The notes below the pieces were generated by a model. The model searched no databases. It was not told the DNA's origin and saw nothing but the letters and a program-made list of their open reading frames with translations. From Alsobacter metallidurans (GTDB taxonomy: Bacteria > Pseudomonadota > Alphaproteobacteria > Rhizobiales > Beijerinckiaceae), in the NCBI RefSeq assembly GCF_014636935.1, contig NZ_BMES01000002.1:558001-622000 (forward strand): DNA of 64,000 nucleotides, read 5' to 3'. Positions within the stretch are counted from its first letter, which is position 1. Each line of letters opens with the position of its first letter. A program made the position numbers and the translations under genes. Of this stretch, positions 1 through 8,522 are shown piece after piece.

Positions 1-194
1 ACCCCGTGCACCTCGCTGGAGCGCTTAGGCCGCGTGGTGACCGACACGGAAAGCGTCAGGCTCGGCTCCTGCTCGCGCAGCAGGCGCGTAAGGGTTGTCT
101 TGCCAGCGCCCGAGGGGGAAGACAGCACCAGCAGCAAGCCGCGGCGGTTGACGGTGTCGTTGGCGAGCTGCGCCGTCATGGTCTCACTCGACAT
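1..194 (-). CDS. gmk: Guanylate kinase, partial (C-terminus outside window)
   Basis: Phosphorylates GMP to GDP with ATP in the cytoplasm. Only the first 64 codons are present; the gene runs off the left edge. The N-terminal region carries the P-loop [13 protein letters not shown] near residues 25-37 and then SVTTRPKR, part of the GMP-binding segment. The ATG at 194 overlaps the last 11 bases of yicC; a second in-frame ATG at 179 is possible. The yicC-gmk order is common in proteobacteria and suggests translational coupling. Family call is firm despite the truncation because the P-loop and TTRPKR are diagnostic together. Confidence 0.93.
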   Translation of the reverse strand, partial: MSSETMTAQLANDTVNRRGLLLVLSSPSGAGKTTLTRLLREQEPSLTLSVSVTTRPKRSSEVHG

Positions 195-1071
195 TCTGAA
201 CCTGCTCGCGAAACTGCTCGACCTCGGTCTTCAGGTCCAGGCCGATGACCGTCAACGTCACGTCGTTGGCCTTGGCGCAGAGAGTGTTGGCCTCCCGCGA
301 GAACTCCTGGGCCAGGAAATCCAGCCGGCGCCCGACGGGCCCGCCCTTGCCGATCAGTTCGCGCGCAGCGCCCACATGGGCGCGCAGGCGGTCGATCTCC
401 TCGCGGATGTCGGCCTTGGCGGCGAGCAGCACGGCTTCCTGGTGCAGGCGGTTCGGATCCAGCCCCTTTGAGGCGTCGATCAGGCTGGCGATCTGCTCGG
501 AAAGCCGCGCCTTCACGGCTTCGGGCTTGCGCGCCGGGCACGCGTCGGCCGCGTCCGCCAGGGCCGCCATGGCGTCGATCCGGGCGGCGAGCAGGTCGGC
601 GAGGGCCCGTCCCTCCTCGCGTCGCGTTTCCACCAGAGATTTGAGAGCCCGGTCGAGAGCCGCCAGCATGTCGGCGCCGCTTGCGGCCGCGGCGTCGGGA
701 TCCTCCTCGGGCTCCACGACGTCGACGACGCCGCGCACGGACAGGAGGGAACCGACCGAGGGCGCACGCAGGCCAAAGCGCCCGTCATAGGGCGCGAGCG
801 CCTCCACGAGAGAATCGAGCAGCGCGGTGTTCACCCTGGCGACCGGCGGGGCGGACTCGCGGGAGGCCGCGAGCGACGCGAAGCAGGTGCCACGCTGGAT
901 GGCCTTGCCGATGCGGGAGCGAGCCTCCTCGGCGAGGGCTTCGAAGCCCGGCGGCGTCTTGAGCCGCACGTCGAGGCCCTTGGCGTTGACCGTCTTGAGC
1001 TCCCAGACGTACTGCCAGGGGCCGGTCTGGCCGACTTCTCGGGCAAAGCCCGTCATGCTTGCGAGCGCCAT
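184..1071 (-). CDS. yicC: YicC family endoribonuclease-like protein
   Basis: A 295-residue protein of full family length, starting [14 protein letters not shown], the conserved SMTGFA opening of YicC proteins. It ends with [12 protein letters not shown] and [11 protein letters not shown], matching the DUF1732 C-terminal domain, where E. coli members are reported to act as endoribonucleases on small RNA or mRNA targets. Role in this organism is inferred from family only. It lies 114 bases downstream of mltG and overlaps gmk by 11 bases, so it is probably cotranscribed with both. No unusual feature seen. Confidence 0.92.
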   Translation of the reverse strand: MALASMTGFAREVGQTGPWQYVWELKTVNAKGLDVRLKTPPGFEALAEEARSRIGKAIQRGTCFASLAASRESAPPVARVNTALLDSLVEALAPYDGRFGLRAPSVGSLLSVRGVVDVVEPEEDPDAAAASGADMLAALDRALKSLVETRREEGRALADLLAARIDAMAALADAADACPARKPEAVKARLSEQIASLIDASKGLDPNRLHQEAVLLAAKADIREEIDRLRAHVGAARELIGKGGPVGRRLDFLAQEFSREANTLCAKANDVTLTVIGLDLKTEVEQFREQVQNVE

Positions 1072-1185
1072 GCGTTATCCGGCTGCAAAGACTGTGTTGG
1101 CGCTGTTTACGGCGCAGGACCGGCTGCGGCAAGCGCCGCCCGGCCGCGACCCGCATTGGGCTGTGGCCTGAGCTCTCGCAGTCTC

Positions 1186-2604
1186 TCAGGGGCGCAGCGT
1201 CGGCACCTGCTTCGGCGAGTTCAGGTCGAAGGTCTTGTTCGCCAGCGGGTCCTTGGGAGTGCCCGCGACGGCGTCGAGATTGCCGCGCGGTCCGGCCGGA
1301 ACCAGGGCGCTGGCGCTCGGCGGGAGCCCCGGCGCTGTCGGGGCGGCGCCGGGCTTCGTAGAGGGTTTCGCGCCGGGCTTGCCGGGCGCGGCTGCGCCCG
1401 CCGCGGCGGGAGCGGTCGTCAGCGCTCCGTCCGGAGCCGTCGGACCGTCCTTGGCGGCTGCCGGCGCGGCGTCCACGGCGGCTTCCTTGCGATCGGCCTC
1501 CAACTGACGCCAGCGGCCTACGTTACGGTTGTGCTGGTCAAGCGTCTCCGCGAAGACATGGCCACCTGTCCCGTCGGCGACGAAGTAGAGCTCCTTGGTT
1601 CGCGACGGATTGGCGACCGCCTCGAGGGCGGCGCGGCCCGGATTGGCGATCGGACCGGGCGGCAGTCCCTGGATCACATAGGTGTTGTAGGGTGTCGGCT
1701 GCTCGATCTCGCTGCGCAGGATGCCCCGGCCCAGCGTGCCTTTGCCCTGCACGAGCCCGTACACGATGGTGGGGTCGGACTGCAGCTTCATGTTCCGGCT
1801 GAGCCGGTTCAGGAAAACGGCCGCCACGCGCGTCCGCTCGTCGGCCCGGCCGGTTTCCTTCTCGACGATGGAAGCCAGCGTGAGAAGGTCGTTCGGCGAC
1901 TTCAGCGCCACTTCGTTGGAGCGGCGGCTCCAGACCTCGCGCAGCACGCGCGCCTGGTCCTGCTGCATCCGGTCGATCAGCTGCTGGCGCGTCATGCCGC
2001 GCGCGATCTTGTAGGTGTCGGGCAGAAGCGTGCCCTCTTTGGGCAGGCCGGAGATCTCGCCAGTCAGGATGTCGTTTTCGTTCAGCCGGTCGACGATCTG
2101 CTGGGAAGTTAGACCCTCGGGGATCGTCACCGAGTGAAGAACGGACTTGCCCTCCACGAGCGTGTCCATGACATCGCCGAGGCTGGCGTGCTGGCGAAAC
2201 ACATACTCGCCGGCCTTCAGCTGCGACGCCTTGCGCATCAGGTGCAGGCCCGCCAGGAACAGGCTCGGGTGGTCGATCACGCCTTCCTTGGCCAACTGGT
2301 CCGCAACGTCGCCAGAACTGCCCTTCACGACCACGATCTTGTCGGCCGCCAGCGGCCCCGGCGCGTAGAACTCGGTCCGCCCCATGTACAAGGCGCCGCC
2401 CGCGATCAGGGCGACCACCATGATGAGCGACAGGAAGCCGCTGAGGACATTGACCAGCGGCCTGCGGCGCCGCTCGGCCACGGGAGGCGGGGGCGGCGGC
2501 GTCACGGGCTGGATCGCTTCCGTTGGGCTTTTGGGCACGAAGGGCTTTTTGAATTCACCGTCCGGCTCATTGGCTCTGAACAGGTCGTCAGTCGGTTCGG
2601 CCAT
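1186..2604 (-). CDS. mltG: Endolytic murein transglycosylase MltG (YceG)
   Basis: Inner-membrane lytic transglycosylase that cleaves nascent glycan strands and sets their length. The 472-residue protein has a Pro-rich cytoplasmic head, one membrane segment at about residues 52-74, then the periplasmic YceG domain to about residue 370. The catalytic Glu lies in LASIVEKETG, as in E. coli MltG. The last ~100 residues are an Ala/Pro-rich tail ending KQVPTLRP, not part of the known catalytic fold. Start chosen at MAEPTDDLF (2604); an upstream in-frame start would add a non-conserved Arg-rich segment. It sits between fabF and yicC, a usual alphaproteobacterial order. Confidence 0.93.
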   Translation of the reverse strand: MAEPTDDLFRANEPDGEFKKPFVPKSPTEAIQPVTPPPPPPVAERRRRPLVNVLSGFLSLIMVVALIAGGALYMGRTEFYAPGPLAADKIVVVKGSSGDVADQLAKEGVIDHPSLFLAGLHLMRKASQLKAGEYVFRQHASLGDVMDTLVEGKSVLHSVTIPEGLTSQQIVDRLNENDILTGEISGLPKEGTLLPDTYKIARGMTRQQLIDRMQQDQARVLREVWSRRSNEVALKSPNDLLTLASIVEKETGRADERTRVAAVFLNRLSRNMKLQSDPTIVYGLVQGKGTLGRGILRSEIEQPTPYNTYVIQGLPPGPIANPGRAALEAVANPSRTKELYFVADGTGGHVFAETLDQHNRNVGRWRQLEADRKEAAVDAAPAAAKDGPTAPDGALTTAPAAAGAAAPGKPGAKPSTKPGAAPTAPGLPPSASALVPAGPRGNLDAVAGTPKDPLANKTFDLNSPKQVPTLRP

Positions 2605-2751
2605 GGATCCGTTCGAGGCTGGAGGAACGCGGTTGCCCACACATGCGCGAAACCCGCGCGGACGCACGGACCTTAGCGCCGAATGTGGCGAAAGGGCGGG
2701 TCCGGCGCAAGCAAACGTGAGCGCGGGTTGTGAAACGTCCCCGACTAACGC

Positions 2752-4017
2752 TCAGGCGGCGTAGCGCCTGAACACGACCGACGCATTCGTGCCGCCAAAG
2801 CCGAAGGAGTTGGACAGCGCAATGTCGACCTTCCGGGGCCGGGCCGTGTGGGCCACGAGATCGATCGGCGTTTCCACGGACGGGTTGTCAAGGTTCAGCG
2901 TAGGCGGCGCCACCTGGTCGCGAATCGCCAAAATCGAGAAAATTGATTCGACCGCGCCCGCGGCGCCCAGCAGGTGGCCGATCGCCGACTTGGTGGACGA
3001 CATCACGAGCTCGCTCGCGGCGTTGCCCACGAGCCGCTCCACGGCCTTGAGCTCGATTTCGTCACCCAGCGGCGTCGAGGTGCCGTGCGCGTTGATGTAG
3101 TCGACATCCGCCGGCGAGATGCCAGCGCGCTTCAACGCCGCGGACATGCAGCGGAACGCGCCATCGCCATCCTCGGACGGAGACGTGATGTGGTAGGCGT
3201 CGCCCGACAGGCCATAGCCGATGATCTCGGCGTAGATCTTTGCGCCTCGGGCCTTCGCGTGTTCGAGTTCCTCGAGCACCACGATGCCGGCGCCCTCGCC
3301 CATCACGAAGCCGTCCCGGGCCTTGTCATACGGGCGCGACGCGCGGGTCGGCTCATCATTGAAATTCGTGGACAGAGCTCGGCAGGCCACGAATCCCGCC
3401 ATGGACAAACGGTTGATGGGCGATTCGGCGCCGCCCGCGACCATCACCTCGGCGTCGCCGAACGCAATCAGGCGCGCCGCGTCGCCGATGGCGTGCGCGC
3501 CAGTGGAGCAGGCCGTCACGACCGCGTGGTTAGGCCCTTTGAGGCCATGCTCGATCGAGACGTAGCCGGACACGAGGTTGATCAAGCGTCCGGGGATAAA
3601 GAACGGGGAGATCCGGCGCGGGCCCTTCTCGGCCAGCGTGATCGAGGCGTCGTAGATGCCGCCGATGCCGCCAATGCCGGAGCCGATCAGCACGCCCGTG
3701 GTGGTCTGCTCCTCGTAGGTCGTGGGTTTCCACCCCGAGTCCTCGAGCGCCTGCCGCGCAGCGGCGACGCCGAAGACGATGAAGTCGTCGACGCGCCGCT
3801 GATCGCGGGGATCCATCCACTGGTCGGCATTGAAGGTGGCGTCGGAGCCATCGCCCCGGGGCACCTGACAGGCGATCTTGGACGCGAGGTCGCCGACCTC
3901 GAAGTTCTCGATGCGGCGAGCGCCGCTCCGGCCTTCGAGGATCCGCTTCCAGGTGGGTTCAACGCCGCAGCCGAGCGGCGTCACCATCCCGAGTCCCGTG
4001 ACGACGACGCGCCGCAT
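2752..4017 (-). CDS. fabF: Beta-ketoacyl-ACP synthase II
   Basis: Condenses malonyl-ACP with acyl-ACP in fatty acid elongation. The 421 residues carry the full KAS signature: nucleophile Cys170 in VVTACSTGAHAIG, first active-site His in INAHGTSTPLGD, and the Lys/His motif STKSAIGHLLGAAGA. It ends in SNSFGFGGTNASVVF, the conserved glycine-rich loop. Only 33 bases separate it from acpP upstream, so the two should share a transcript; fabG and fabD lie further upstream on the same strand. KAS II rather than KAS I is inferred from the acpP linkage and overall motif pattern. Confidence 0.96.
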   Translation of the reverse strand: MRRVVVTGLGMVTPLGCGVEPTWKRILEGRSGARRIENFEVGDLASKIACQVPRGDGSDATFNADQWMDPRDQRRVDDFIVFGVAAARQALEDSGWKPTTYEEQTTTGVLIGSGIGGIGGIYDASITLAEKGPRRISPFFIPGRLINLVSGYVSIEHGLKGPNHAVVTACSTGAHAIGDAARLIAFGDAEVMVAGGAESPINRLSMAGFVACRALSTNFNDEPTRASRPYDKARDGFVMGEGAGIVVLEELEHAKARGAKIYAEIIGYGLSGDAYHITSPSEDGDGAFRCMSAALKRAGISPADVDYINAHGTSTPLGDEIELKAVERLVGNAASELVMSSTKSAIGHLLGAAGAVESIFSILAIRDQVAPPTLNLDNPSVETPIDLVAHTARPRKVDIALSNSFGFGGTNASVVFRRYAA

Positions 4018-4050
4018 GCTGACCAGTCCGTTTCTTAAAACCGCGAGCGA

Positions 4051-4290
4051 TCAGGCCGCGGCCTTCTTCTCCAGGAACGACACGGCGTCGCCGACCGTGC
4101 GGATCGTCTCGGCGGCGTCATCCGGGATCTCGACCGAGAACTCTTCCTCGAAGGCCATCACCAGCTCGACCGTGTCGAGCGAGTCGGCGCCGAGGTCGTC
4201 GATGAAGTTCGCGCTCTCGATCACCTTCTCCGGCTCGACGCCCAGGTGTTCGATCACGATCTTTTTCACGCGGGCGGCGATGTCGCTCAT
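4051..4290 (-). CDS. acpP: Acyl carrier protein
   Basis: A 79-residue acidic four-helix carrier. Ser37 in [13 protein letters not shown] is the phosphopantetheine attachment site. Start set at [10 protein letters not shown] (4290): an earlier in-frame ATG at 4308 exists, but the bases between are the ribosome binding site (GAGG about 8 bases before the chosen ATG), and ACPs normally begin M-S-D. Flanked by fabF (33 bases downstream) and fabG (271 bases upstream); the longer upstream spacer probably holds a promoter of its own, in line with the high demand for ACP. Confidence 0.97.
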   Translation of the reverse strand: MSDIAARVKKIVIEHLGVEPEKVIESANFIDDLGADSLDTVELVMAFEEEFSVEIPDDAAETIRTVGDAVSFLEKKAAA

Positions 4291-4561
4291 GTGTTCAACC
4301 TCGTTCATGCAGGTCGCGCGGTGTTTTGCCGTCTCGACCGGAATTGGACTGCCGTTCCGCGATTACGGTCCGGATTGTCGTGGGGTCGCCGGAATACGCC
4401 GACCGGCGAAAGTCAGCTGCCCCGGGTGGTCCCTCAAACGCCGCAGCGGTCGGCGCCGTCAAGCCCCCCAATGGACCTGAGGGGTGAGTAACATACTTTA
4501 TTTTCATTGGCGAGAGGGCCAACACCCTCATACGAAACTTGAGAACATCCAGCGATTTATC

Positions 4562-5299
4562 TCAAATCATTGCCATTCCGCCGTTGACGTGCAACGTCTG
4601 ACCGGTCACGTACGACGCCTCCTGGCTCGCCAGATAAACAACGGCCGTTCCGATCTCTGCGGCCGTTCCGAGGCGCCCCATCGGCACCGTCGTGAGGATC
4701 GATTCTTTTTGCTTCTCGTTCAGCACGTCCGTCATTGCGGTTTCGATGAACCCGGGCGCCACGCAGTTCACCGTGATGTTGCGGCTCGCCACTTCGGCGG
4801 CCAGCGACTTCGACATGCCGACAAGCCCGGCCTTGGAGGCCGCGTAGTTGCCTTGGCCCGCATTGCCGGTCGTGCCGACCACGGACGTGACCGAGACGAT
4901 GCGACCCCAGCGTTTGCGCATCATGCCCTTCACGGCGGCGCGCATCAGCCGGAACGACGCTTCGAGGTTCACGCGGATCACCGCGTCCCACTCGTCGTCC
5001 TTCATGCGCATGAACAGGTTGTCGCGCGTCACGCCGGCGTTGTTCACCAGAACGTCGAGCTGGCCCATCGCCTTCTCGGCGGCGGGCACGAGCGCCTCCA
5101 CCGAATCCTTGTCCGATAGATTGGCCGTGAGCACATGGACGCGCTCGCCGAGTTCGCCAGCGAGCCCGTCGAGCGCTTCGCGCCGCGTTCCCGAGATGGC
5201 GACCGTCGCGCCCTGCGCGTGCAGCGCCCGCGCCACGGCCCCGCCGATGCCGCCCGAAGCGCCCGTCACGAGGGCGGTCTTGCCGGAAAGGTCGAACAT
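4562..5299 (-). CDS. fabG: 3-oxoacyl-ACP reductase
   Basis: NADPH-dependent reduction of 3-oxoacyl-ACP, the first reductive step of fatty acid elongation. The 245-residue SDR has the nucleotide motif TGASGGIG (12-19), NNAG (86-89), catalytic Ser139, Tyr152 and Lys156 (YAASK), and ends QTLHVNGGMAMI, the usual FabG C-terminus. It starts 26 bases after fabD and lies in the fabD-fabG-acpP-fabF series, which separates it from the many other SDR reductases. No anomaly seen. Confidence 0.96.
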   Translation of the reverse strand: MFDLSGKTALVTGASGGIGGAVARALHAQGATVAISGTRREALDGLAGELGERVHVLTANLSDKDSVEALVPAAEKAMGQLDVLVNNAGVTRDNLFMRMKDDEWDAVIRVNLEASFRLMRAAVKGMMRKRWGRIVSVTSVVGTTGNAGQGNYAASKAGLVGMSKSLAAEVASRNITVNCVAPGFIETAMTDVLNEKQKESILTTVPMGRLGTAAEIGTAVVYLASQEASYVTGQTLHVNGGMAMI

Positions 5300-5325
5300 G
5301 ATGATCTCCGTCGTGATGAGGCCGT

Positions 5326-6273
5326 TCAGCTGCGCGGGCGGGCCTTGAAGGCCGCGATGTCGTCAGGCGTTCCGATGGATGTGCCTTCCGCGCCCTCGGC
5401 GATGCGCTTCACCAGGCCGCTTAGCACCTTGCCGGAGCCGACCTCGAAAAACGTCGTCACCCCATGGGCCGCCATAAAGGCCACGCATTCGCGCCAGCGC
5501 ACCGTGCCGGTGACCTGCGCGACCAGCGACGCCCTGATCGCTTCCGGCTGCAGGACGGCTTCGGCATGCACGTTGGCGACCACAGGCACGACCGGCTGGC
5601 GAATGTCGACGCTCGCTAACGCCTTCTGCATGGCCTCGGCGGCGGGCTGCATCAGGGCGCAGTGGAAGGGCGCGGACACGGGCAGGATCACGGCCCGGCG
5701 CGCGCCCTTGGCCTTGGCGATCTCGCAGGCGCGCTCAACGGCGGCCTTTGAGCCGGACACCACCACCTGGCCGCCGCCATTGTCGTTCGCGGCCTGGCAG
5801 ACCTCGCCCTGTGCGGCTTCGGCCGCCGCGGCGGTCGCGGCCGCGAAGTCGAGCCCGAGCAGGGCCGCCATCGCGCCCTGCCCGGCCGGCACGGCCTTCT
5901 GCATGGCGTCGCCGCGGATGCGCAAAAGGCGCGCCGCATCCCCGATCGTGAATGCGCCAGCGGCGCAGAGCGCCGAATACTCGCCCAGCGAATGGCCCGC
6001 CACATAGGCGGCGTCGCGGGCGAGGTCGAGGCCGGCTTCGGCCTCCAGCACCCGCATCACCGCCATGCTGACCGCCATCAGGGCCGGCTGCGCGTTGGCC
6101 GTGAGGGTGAGATCGGCTTCCGGGCCCTCCCACATCACGGCGGAGAGCTTCTGGCCCAGCGCGGAGTCGACCTCGTCGAACACCGCGCGGGCCTGCGGAA
6201 ACGCCTCGGCGAGCGCCTTGCCCATCCCGACGGCCTGGCTGCCCTGCCCCGGAAAGGTGAATGCCACGGTCAT
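5326..6273 (-). CDS. fabD: Malonyl-CoA:ACP transacylase
   Basis: Transfers malonyl from CoA to ACP, supplying the extender unit. The 315 residues contain FPGQGSQ at the N-terminus, nucleophile Ser95 in AGHSLGEYSAL, and the catalytic His in SAPFHCALM. Start set at MTVAFTFPGQG (6273), preceded by GAGGAG at a good distance; an earlier in-frame start would add a basic, non-conserved stretch. First gene of the minus-strand fab group; its promoter should lie in the 142-base divergent spacer shared with the acetyltransferase at 6416. Confidence 0.96.
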   Translation of the reverse strand: MTVAFTFPGQGSQAVGMGKALAEAFPQARAVFDEVDSALGQKLSAVMWEGPEADLTLTANAQPALMAVSMAVMRVLEAEAGLDLARDAAYVAGHSLGEYSALCAAGAFTIGDAARLLRIRGDAMQKAVPAGQGAMAALLGLDFAAATAAAAEAAQGEVCQAANDNGGGQVVVSGSKAAVERACEIAKAKGARRAVILPVSAPFHCALMQPAAEAMQKALASVDIRQPVVPVVANVHAEAVLQPEAIRASLVAQVTGTVRWRECVAFMAAHGVTTFFEVGSGKVLSGLVKRIAEGAEGTSIGTPDDIAAFKARPRS

Positions 6274-6381
6274 GGTGCGTCTCCTCGGGCGTCCTGTTTT
6301 CTGGGCGCCGAAAGGCACGCGCCGGCGCGGGCTGTCAAGGGCGAGCGCGGCGGGGCGCAGTGAACGCTTTGGCTGCCGAAC

Positions 6382-6387
6382 TATTAT
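6382..6387 (+). promoter_or_regulatory. Possible -10 element of the acetyltransferase gene
   Basis: TATTAT lies 29 bases before the ATG at 6416, in an otherwise GC-rich divergent spacer. The -35 region about 17 bases upstream (AGTGAA) is poor, so this rests mainly on the -10 hexamer. Expected leader about 20 bases. Confidence 0.3.
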
Positions 6388-6415
6388 CGGCTGGGCCTTT
6401 GGGAAAGGGAGCGCG

Positions 6416-6964
6416 ATGCAAACGCAGAAGCAGAAGATGCTCGCAGGCGATCTCTATGACGCCGCCGACGCCGAGTTGCAGCAGGACTTGGCCGCATGCC
6501 AGAGCTGGCTCGCGCGCTACAACGGCCTGCTTGGGGCCGCTCCCGACCTTCGCGCGAAGGCTCTGCGAGAGCGCCTTGGGATGGTGGGCGACGGTGCGGT
6601 GATCCGCCCGCCCTTTCATTGCGACTACGGCTTCAACATCGCGCTCGGGGCCGGCGCCTTCATGAACTTCAATTGCGTGATTCTGGATGTGGTCGCGGTG
6701 CGGATCGGCGATCGCACGCAGATCGGCCCGGGCGTCCAGATCCTCACCGCTGACCACCCGCGCGACGCGCCGACACGGGCGACCGGACTCGAGTTTGGTC
6801 GGCCGATCACGATTGGCGCCGATGTCTGGATTGGCGGAGGCGCGTTGATACTGCCCGGCGTGACGATCGGCGACGGCGCCGTGATCGGCGCGGGCGCGGT
6901 CGTGACCCGAGACGTTCCGGCAGCCGCGAGGGCGGTGGGAAACCCGGCGCGTGTCCTGGGCTGA
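6416..6964 (+). CDS. Maltose/galactoside O-acetyltransferase family (left-handed beta-helix)
   Basis: A 182-residue acetyl-CoA-dependent sugar O-acetyltransferase of the Maa/LacA/NodL family. The N-terminal Mac domain reads MLAGDLYDAADAEL; the hexapeptide repeats follow from about residue 70. The catalytic His is in ILTADHPRDA, and IGADVWIGGGALILPGV is the typical late coil. It ends ARAVGNPARVLG, the standard closing strand. The start has AAAGGGAG just upstream. It is divergent from fabD and converges with the VOC gene (10 bases apart). The substrate cannot be told: maltose, galactoside and lipo-chitin members look alike at this level. Confidence 0.88.
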   Translation: MQTQKQKMLAGDLYDAADAELQQDLAACQSWLARYNGLLGAAPDLRAKALRERLGMVGDGAVIRPPFHCDYGFNIALGAGAFMNFNCVILDVVAVRIGDRTQIGPGVQILTADHPRDAPTRATGLEFGRPITIGADVWIGGGALILPGVTIGDGAVIGAGAVVTRDVPAAARAVGNPARVLG

Positions 6965-6974
6965 CGCCCTCGCC

Positions 6975-7367
6975 TTAAGCTTCGGCCCGGTGGCAAACGG
7001 CTTCCACGCGGTTGCCGTCCGGGTCCAGAAGGAAGGCGGCATAGTAGTGCGCGTGGTATTGCGGCCGAAGTCCCGGCAGCCCGTCGTCAGCTCCCCCCGC
7101 CCCGATTCCGGCCTTCCAGAACGCGTCCACTGCGGCGCGATCGGGCGACTTGAAGCACCAGTGCCGGCCGTGCGTGGGACCCGGCGGCGGCCCGGGCTTG
7201 ATCGCCAGATAGGAGAGGTCGGGATGTTCGCTGTCGCAACGCTGGCCGTATCCGATCCAGCTGTCGGTGGACCCGACCTTCTGGACGCCGAGCGCCGCCA
7301 TCACGGCGTCATAGAAGCGCTCGGCTTGCCGTAGATCCGAGACCGTGATGGAGACGTGATCGAGCAT
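6975..7367 (-). CDS. VOC family (glyoxalase-like) protein
   Basis: A 130-residue single-copy VOC protein starting [19 protein letters not shown], with metal-ligand positions LDHVSI at the start, HWCFKS in the middle, and [18 protein letters not shown] at the end, a signature shared by lactoylglutathione lyase-like and fosfomycin-resistance-like proteins. The specific substrate is unknown. The start at 7367 is preferred because upstream codons are non-conserved. It stands alone on the minus strand between two plus-strand units. Confidence 0.82.
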   Translation of the reverse strand: MLDHVSITVSDLRQAERFYDAVMAALGVQKVGSTDSWIGYGQRCDSEHPDLSYLAIKPGPPPGPTHGRHWCFKSPDRAAVDAFWKAGIGAGGADDGLPGLRPQYHAHYYAAFLLDPDGNRVEAVCHRAEA

Positions 7368-7559
7368 GGCGCCTATCCAGGCTGTTGCGAGGCGACCAGC
7401 ATAACCAATGTTTCCGGCCGCCGCCCCTTGCGTCCAGGGATTGCTGCCTGTACACAGCCGCCTTCGCAGTTTCCGGCCGGGGGCTGAACGGAAGGGCGTG
7501 CGTTCGCGCACCCAGGGCTCGCCCCGACTTCCCGTGTCTCCGCCTTCGGTATTCCCACT

Positions 7560-7597
7560 CGGGCCTTTCGTGGCCCGAAGGGCTTCGCGCCGGAAGC
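7560..7597 (+). promoter_or_regulatory. Structured leader upstream of rpsF, possible S6:S18 control site
   Basis: Two hairpins in a row. Positions 7560-7565 pair with 7572-7577 (CGGGCC/GGCCCG, loop of 6). Positions 7582-7586 pair with 7593-7597 (GCTTC/GAAGC) around a six-base loop GCGCCG that contains CCG. The second ends 27 bases before the rpsF ATG. A CCG-containing loop in the rpsF leader is the known recognition element of the S6:S18 complex in many bacteria; assignment here is by resemblance only. Confidence 0.4.
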
Positions 7598-7624
7598 ATT
7601 CGAGTATGGAAAGGCCAAGAGCTT

Positions 7625-8119
7625 ATGCCTCTTTACGAGCATGTGTACCTGGCGCGTCAGGATGTGACGGCGCAGCAGGTCGAGACCATGACGGAACAGT
7701 TCAAGTCCGTCGTCGAGGGTCTCGGCGGAACGATCGACAAGGTCGAGTACTGGGGCGTCAAGTCCCTCGCCTACCGGATCAAGAAGAACCGCAAGGCTCA
7801 TTTCTCGCTCCTGAACATCAACGCTCCTGCGGCGGCCATCGCCGAGATGGAGCGCCAGATGGGCATCAACGAGGACATCCTGCGCTTCATGACCATCCGG
7901 GTCGAGGAGCACGAGGAAGGCCCGTCCGCGATGATGCAGAAGCGCGACCGCGACGATCGTGATGATCGTGGCGACCGTGGCTTTGGTGGTCGTGGCGGCG
8001 GCTTCGGCGGCCGTGGCGGCGATCGCGGCGGCTTCGGTGGCGCTGGCGGCCGTCCTGGCGGCGCTCCCCGTTCCGACCGTCCCCGTCGTGAAGACGCCCC
8101 TGCCGAGGAGACCGTCTGA
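7625..8119 (+). CDS. rpsF: 30S ribosomal protein S6 with Gly/Arg/Asp-rich tail
   Basis: Small-subunit protein that pairs with S18 on the platform. Start [14 protein letters not shown] is the conserved S6 opening; the S6 fold fills about residues 1-95 with [21 protein letters not shown] in the middle. The remaining ~60 residues are low-complexity: a DRDD/DRGD stretch, then repeated GGRGG and GGFGG units, ending APAEETV. Total 164 residues against about 100-135 in most bacteria; similar tails occur in other alphaproteobacteria. rpsR starts on the last base of its stop codon (TGATG), so translation is coupled. Confidence 0.96.
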   Translation: MPLYEHVYLARQDVTAQQVETMTEQFKSVVEGLGGTIDKVEYWGVKSLAYRIKKNRKAHFSLLNINAPAAAIAEMERQMGINEDILRFMTIRVEEHEEGPSAMMQKRDRDDRDDRGDRGFGGRGGGFGGRGGDRGGFGGAGGRPGGAPRSDRPRREDAPAEETV

Positions 8120-8358
8120 TGTCCGCCGCTGGCGCCCGTCGTCCCTTCTTCCGCCGTCGCAAGACTTGCCCGTTCTCCGGCCCCAATGCGCCGAAGATCG
8201 ACTACAAGGACACGCGTCTGCTGTCGCGCTACATCTCTGAGCGCGGCAAGATCGTCCCGTCCCGCATCACGGCCGTATCGGCCAAGAAGCAGCGCGAGCT
8301 CGCTCAGGCGATCAAGCGCGCCCGCTTCCTGGGCCTGCTGCCCTACGTGATTGCGTGA
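8119..8358 (+). CDS. rpsR: 30S ribosomal protein S18
   Basis: A 79-residue basic protein with the S18 core [34 protein letters not shown] and [21 protein letters not shown]. It binds 16S rRNA as a heterodimer with S6. The ATG overlaps the rpsF stop by one base. It is followed by a 164-base spacer with three hairpins before the DUF2232 gene. Confidence 0.97.
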   Translation: MSAAGARRPFFRRRKTCPFSGPNAPKIDYKDTRLLSRYISERGKIVPSRITAVSAKKQRELAQAIKRARFLGLLPYVIA

Positions 8359-8367
8359 TCCTGTTTC

Positions 8368-8389
8368 GCCGCGGCCCTTGGGCCGCGGC
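8368..8389 (+). terminator. GC-rich hairpin after rpsR
   Basis: A perfect 10-base inverted repeat (GCCGCGGCCC/GGGCCGCGGC) nine bases after the rpsR stop. No T-run follows, so it may be a partial terminator or an RNA-stabilising 3' end rather than a full stop, which fits the downstream genes still being part of the cluster. Confidence 0.45.
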
Positions 8390-8400
8390 TCGAGGCTCCT

Positions 8401-8424
8401 GACGCCGACCCACGGGCCGGCGTC
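8401..8424 (+). repeat. Second hairpin in the rpsR-DUF2232 spacer
   Basis: GACGCCG (8401-8407) pairs with CGGCGTC (8418-8424) around a ten-base loop. It is followed by CCATTT, a weak T-rich stretch. It may act with the preceding hairpin to trim transcription after S6/S18. Confidence 0.35.
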
Positions 8425-8467
8425 CCATTTCGAAGTCGGCCGATGCCGGATAAGCCGTCGTCGGGGT

Positions 8468-8492
8468 GGTTGGGGAGCCGCCTCCCCTAACC
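8468..8492 (+). repeat. Third hairpin, ahead of the DUF2232 gene
   Basis: GGTTGGGGAG (8468-8477) pairs with CTCCCCTAACC (8482-8492), one bulged base, loop CCGC. It ends 30 bases before the ATG at 8523. Confidence 0.35.
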
Positions 8493-8522
8493 CGTCGCCA
8501 TGACGCGGGACAGCTCGACAAA

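Noticed and set aside
4480-4560. acpP promoter in the fabG-acpP spacer
   Set aside because: An AT-rich stretch and a TTGGCC are present on the minus strand, but no spacing gives a convincing -35/-10 pair.
6975-7367. Fosfomycin resistance gene
   Set aside because: VOC fold fits, but FosA/FosB-specific substrate residues could not be identified; left as unspecified VOC.
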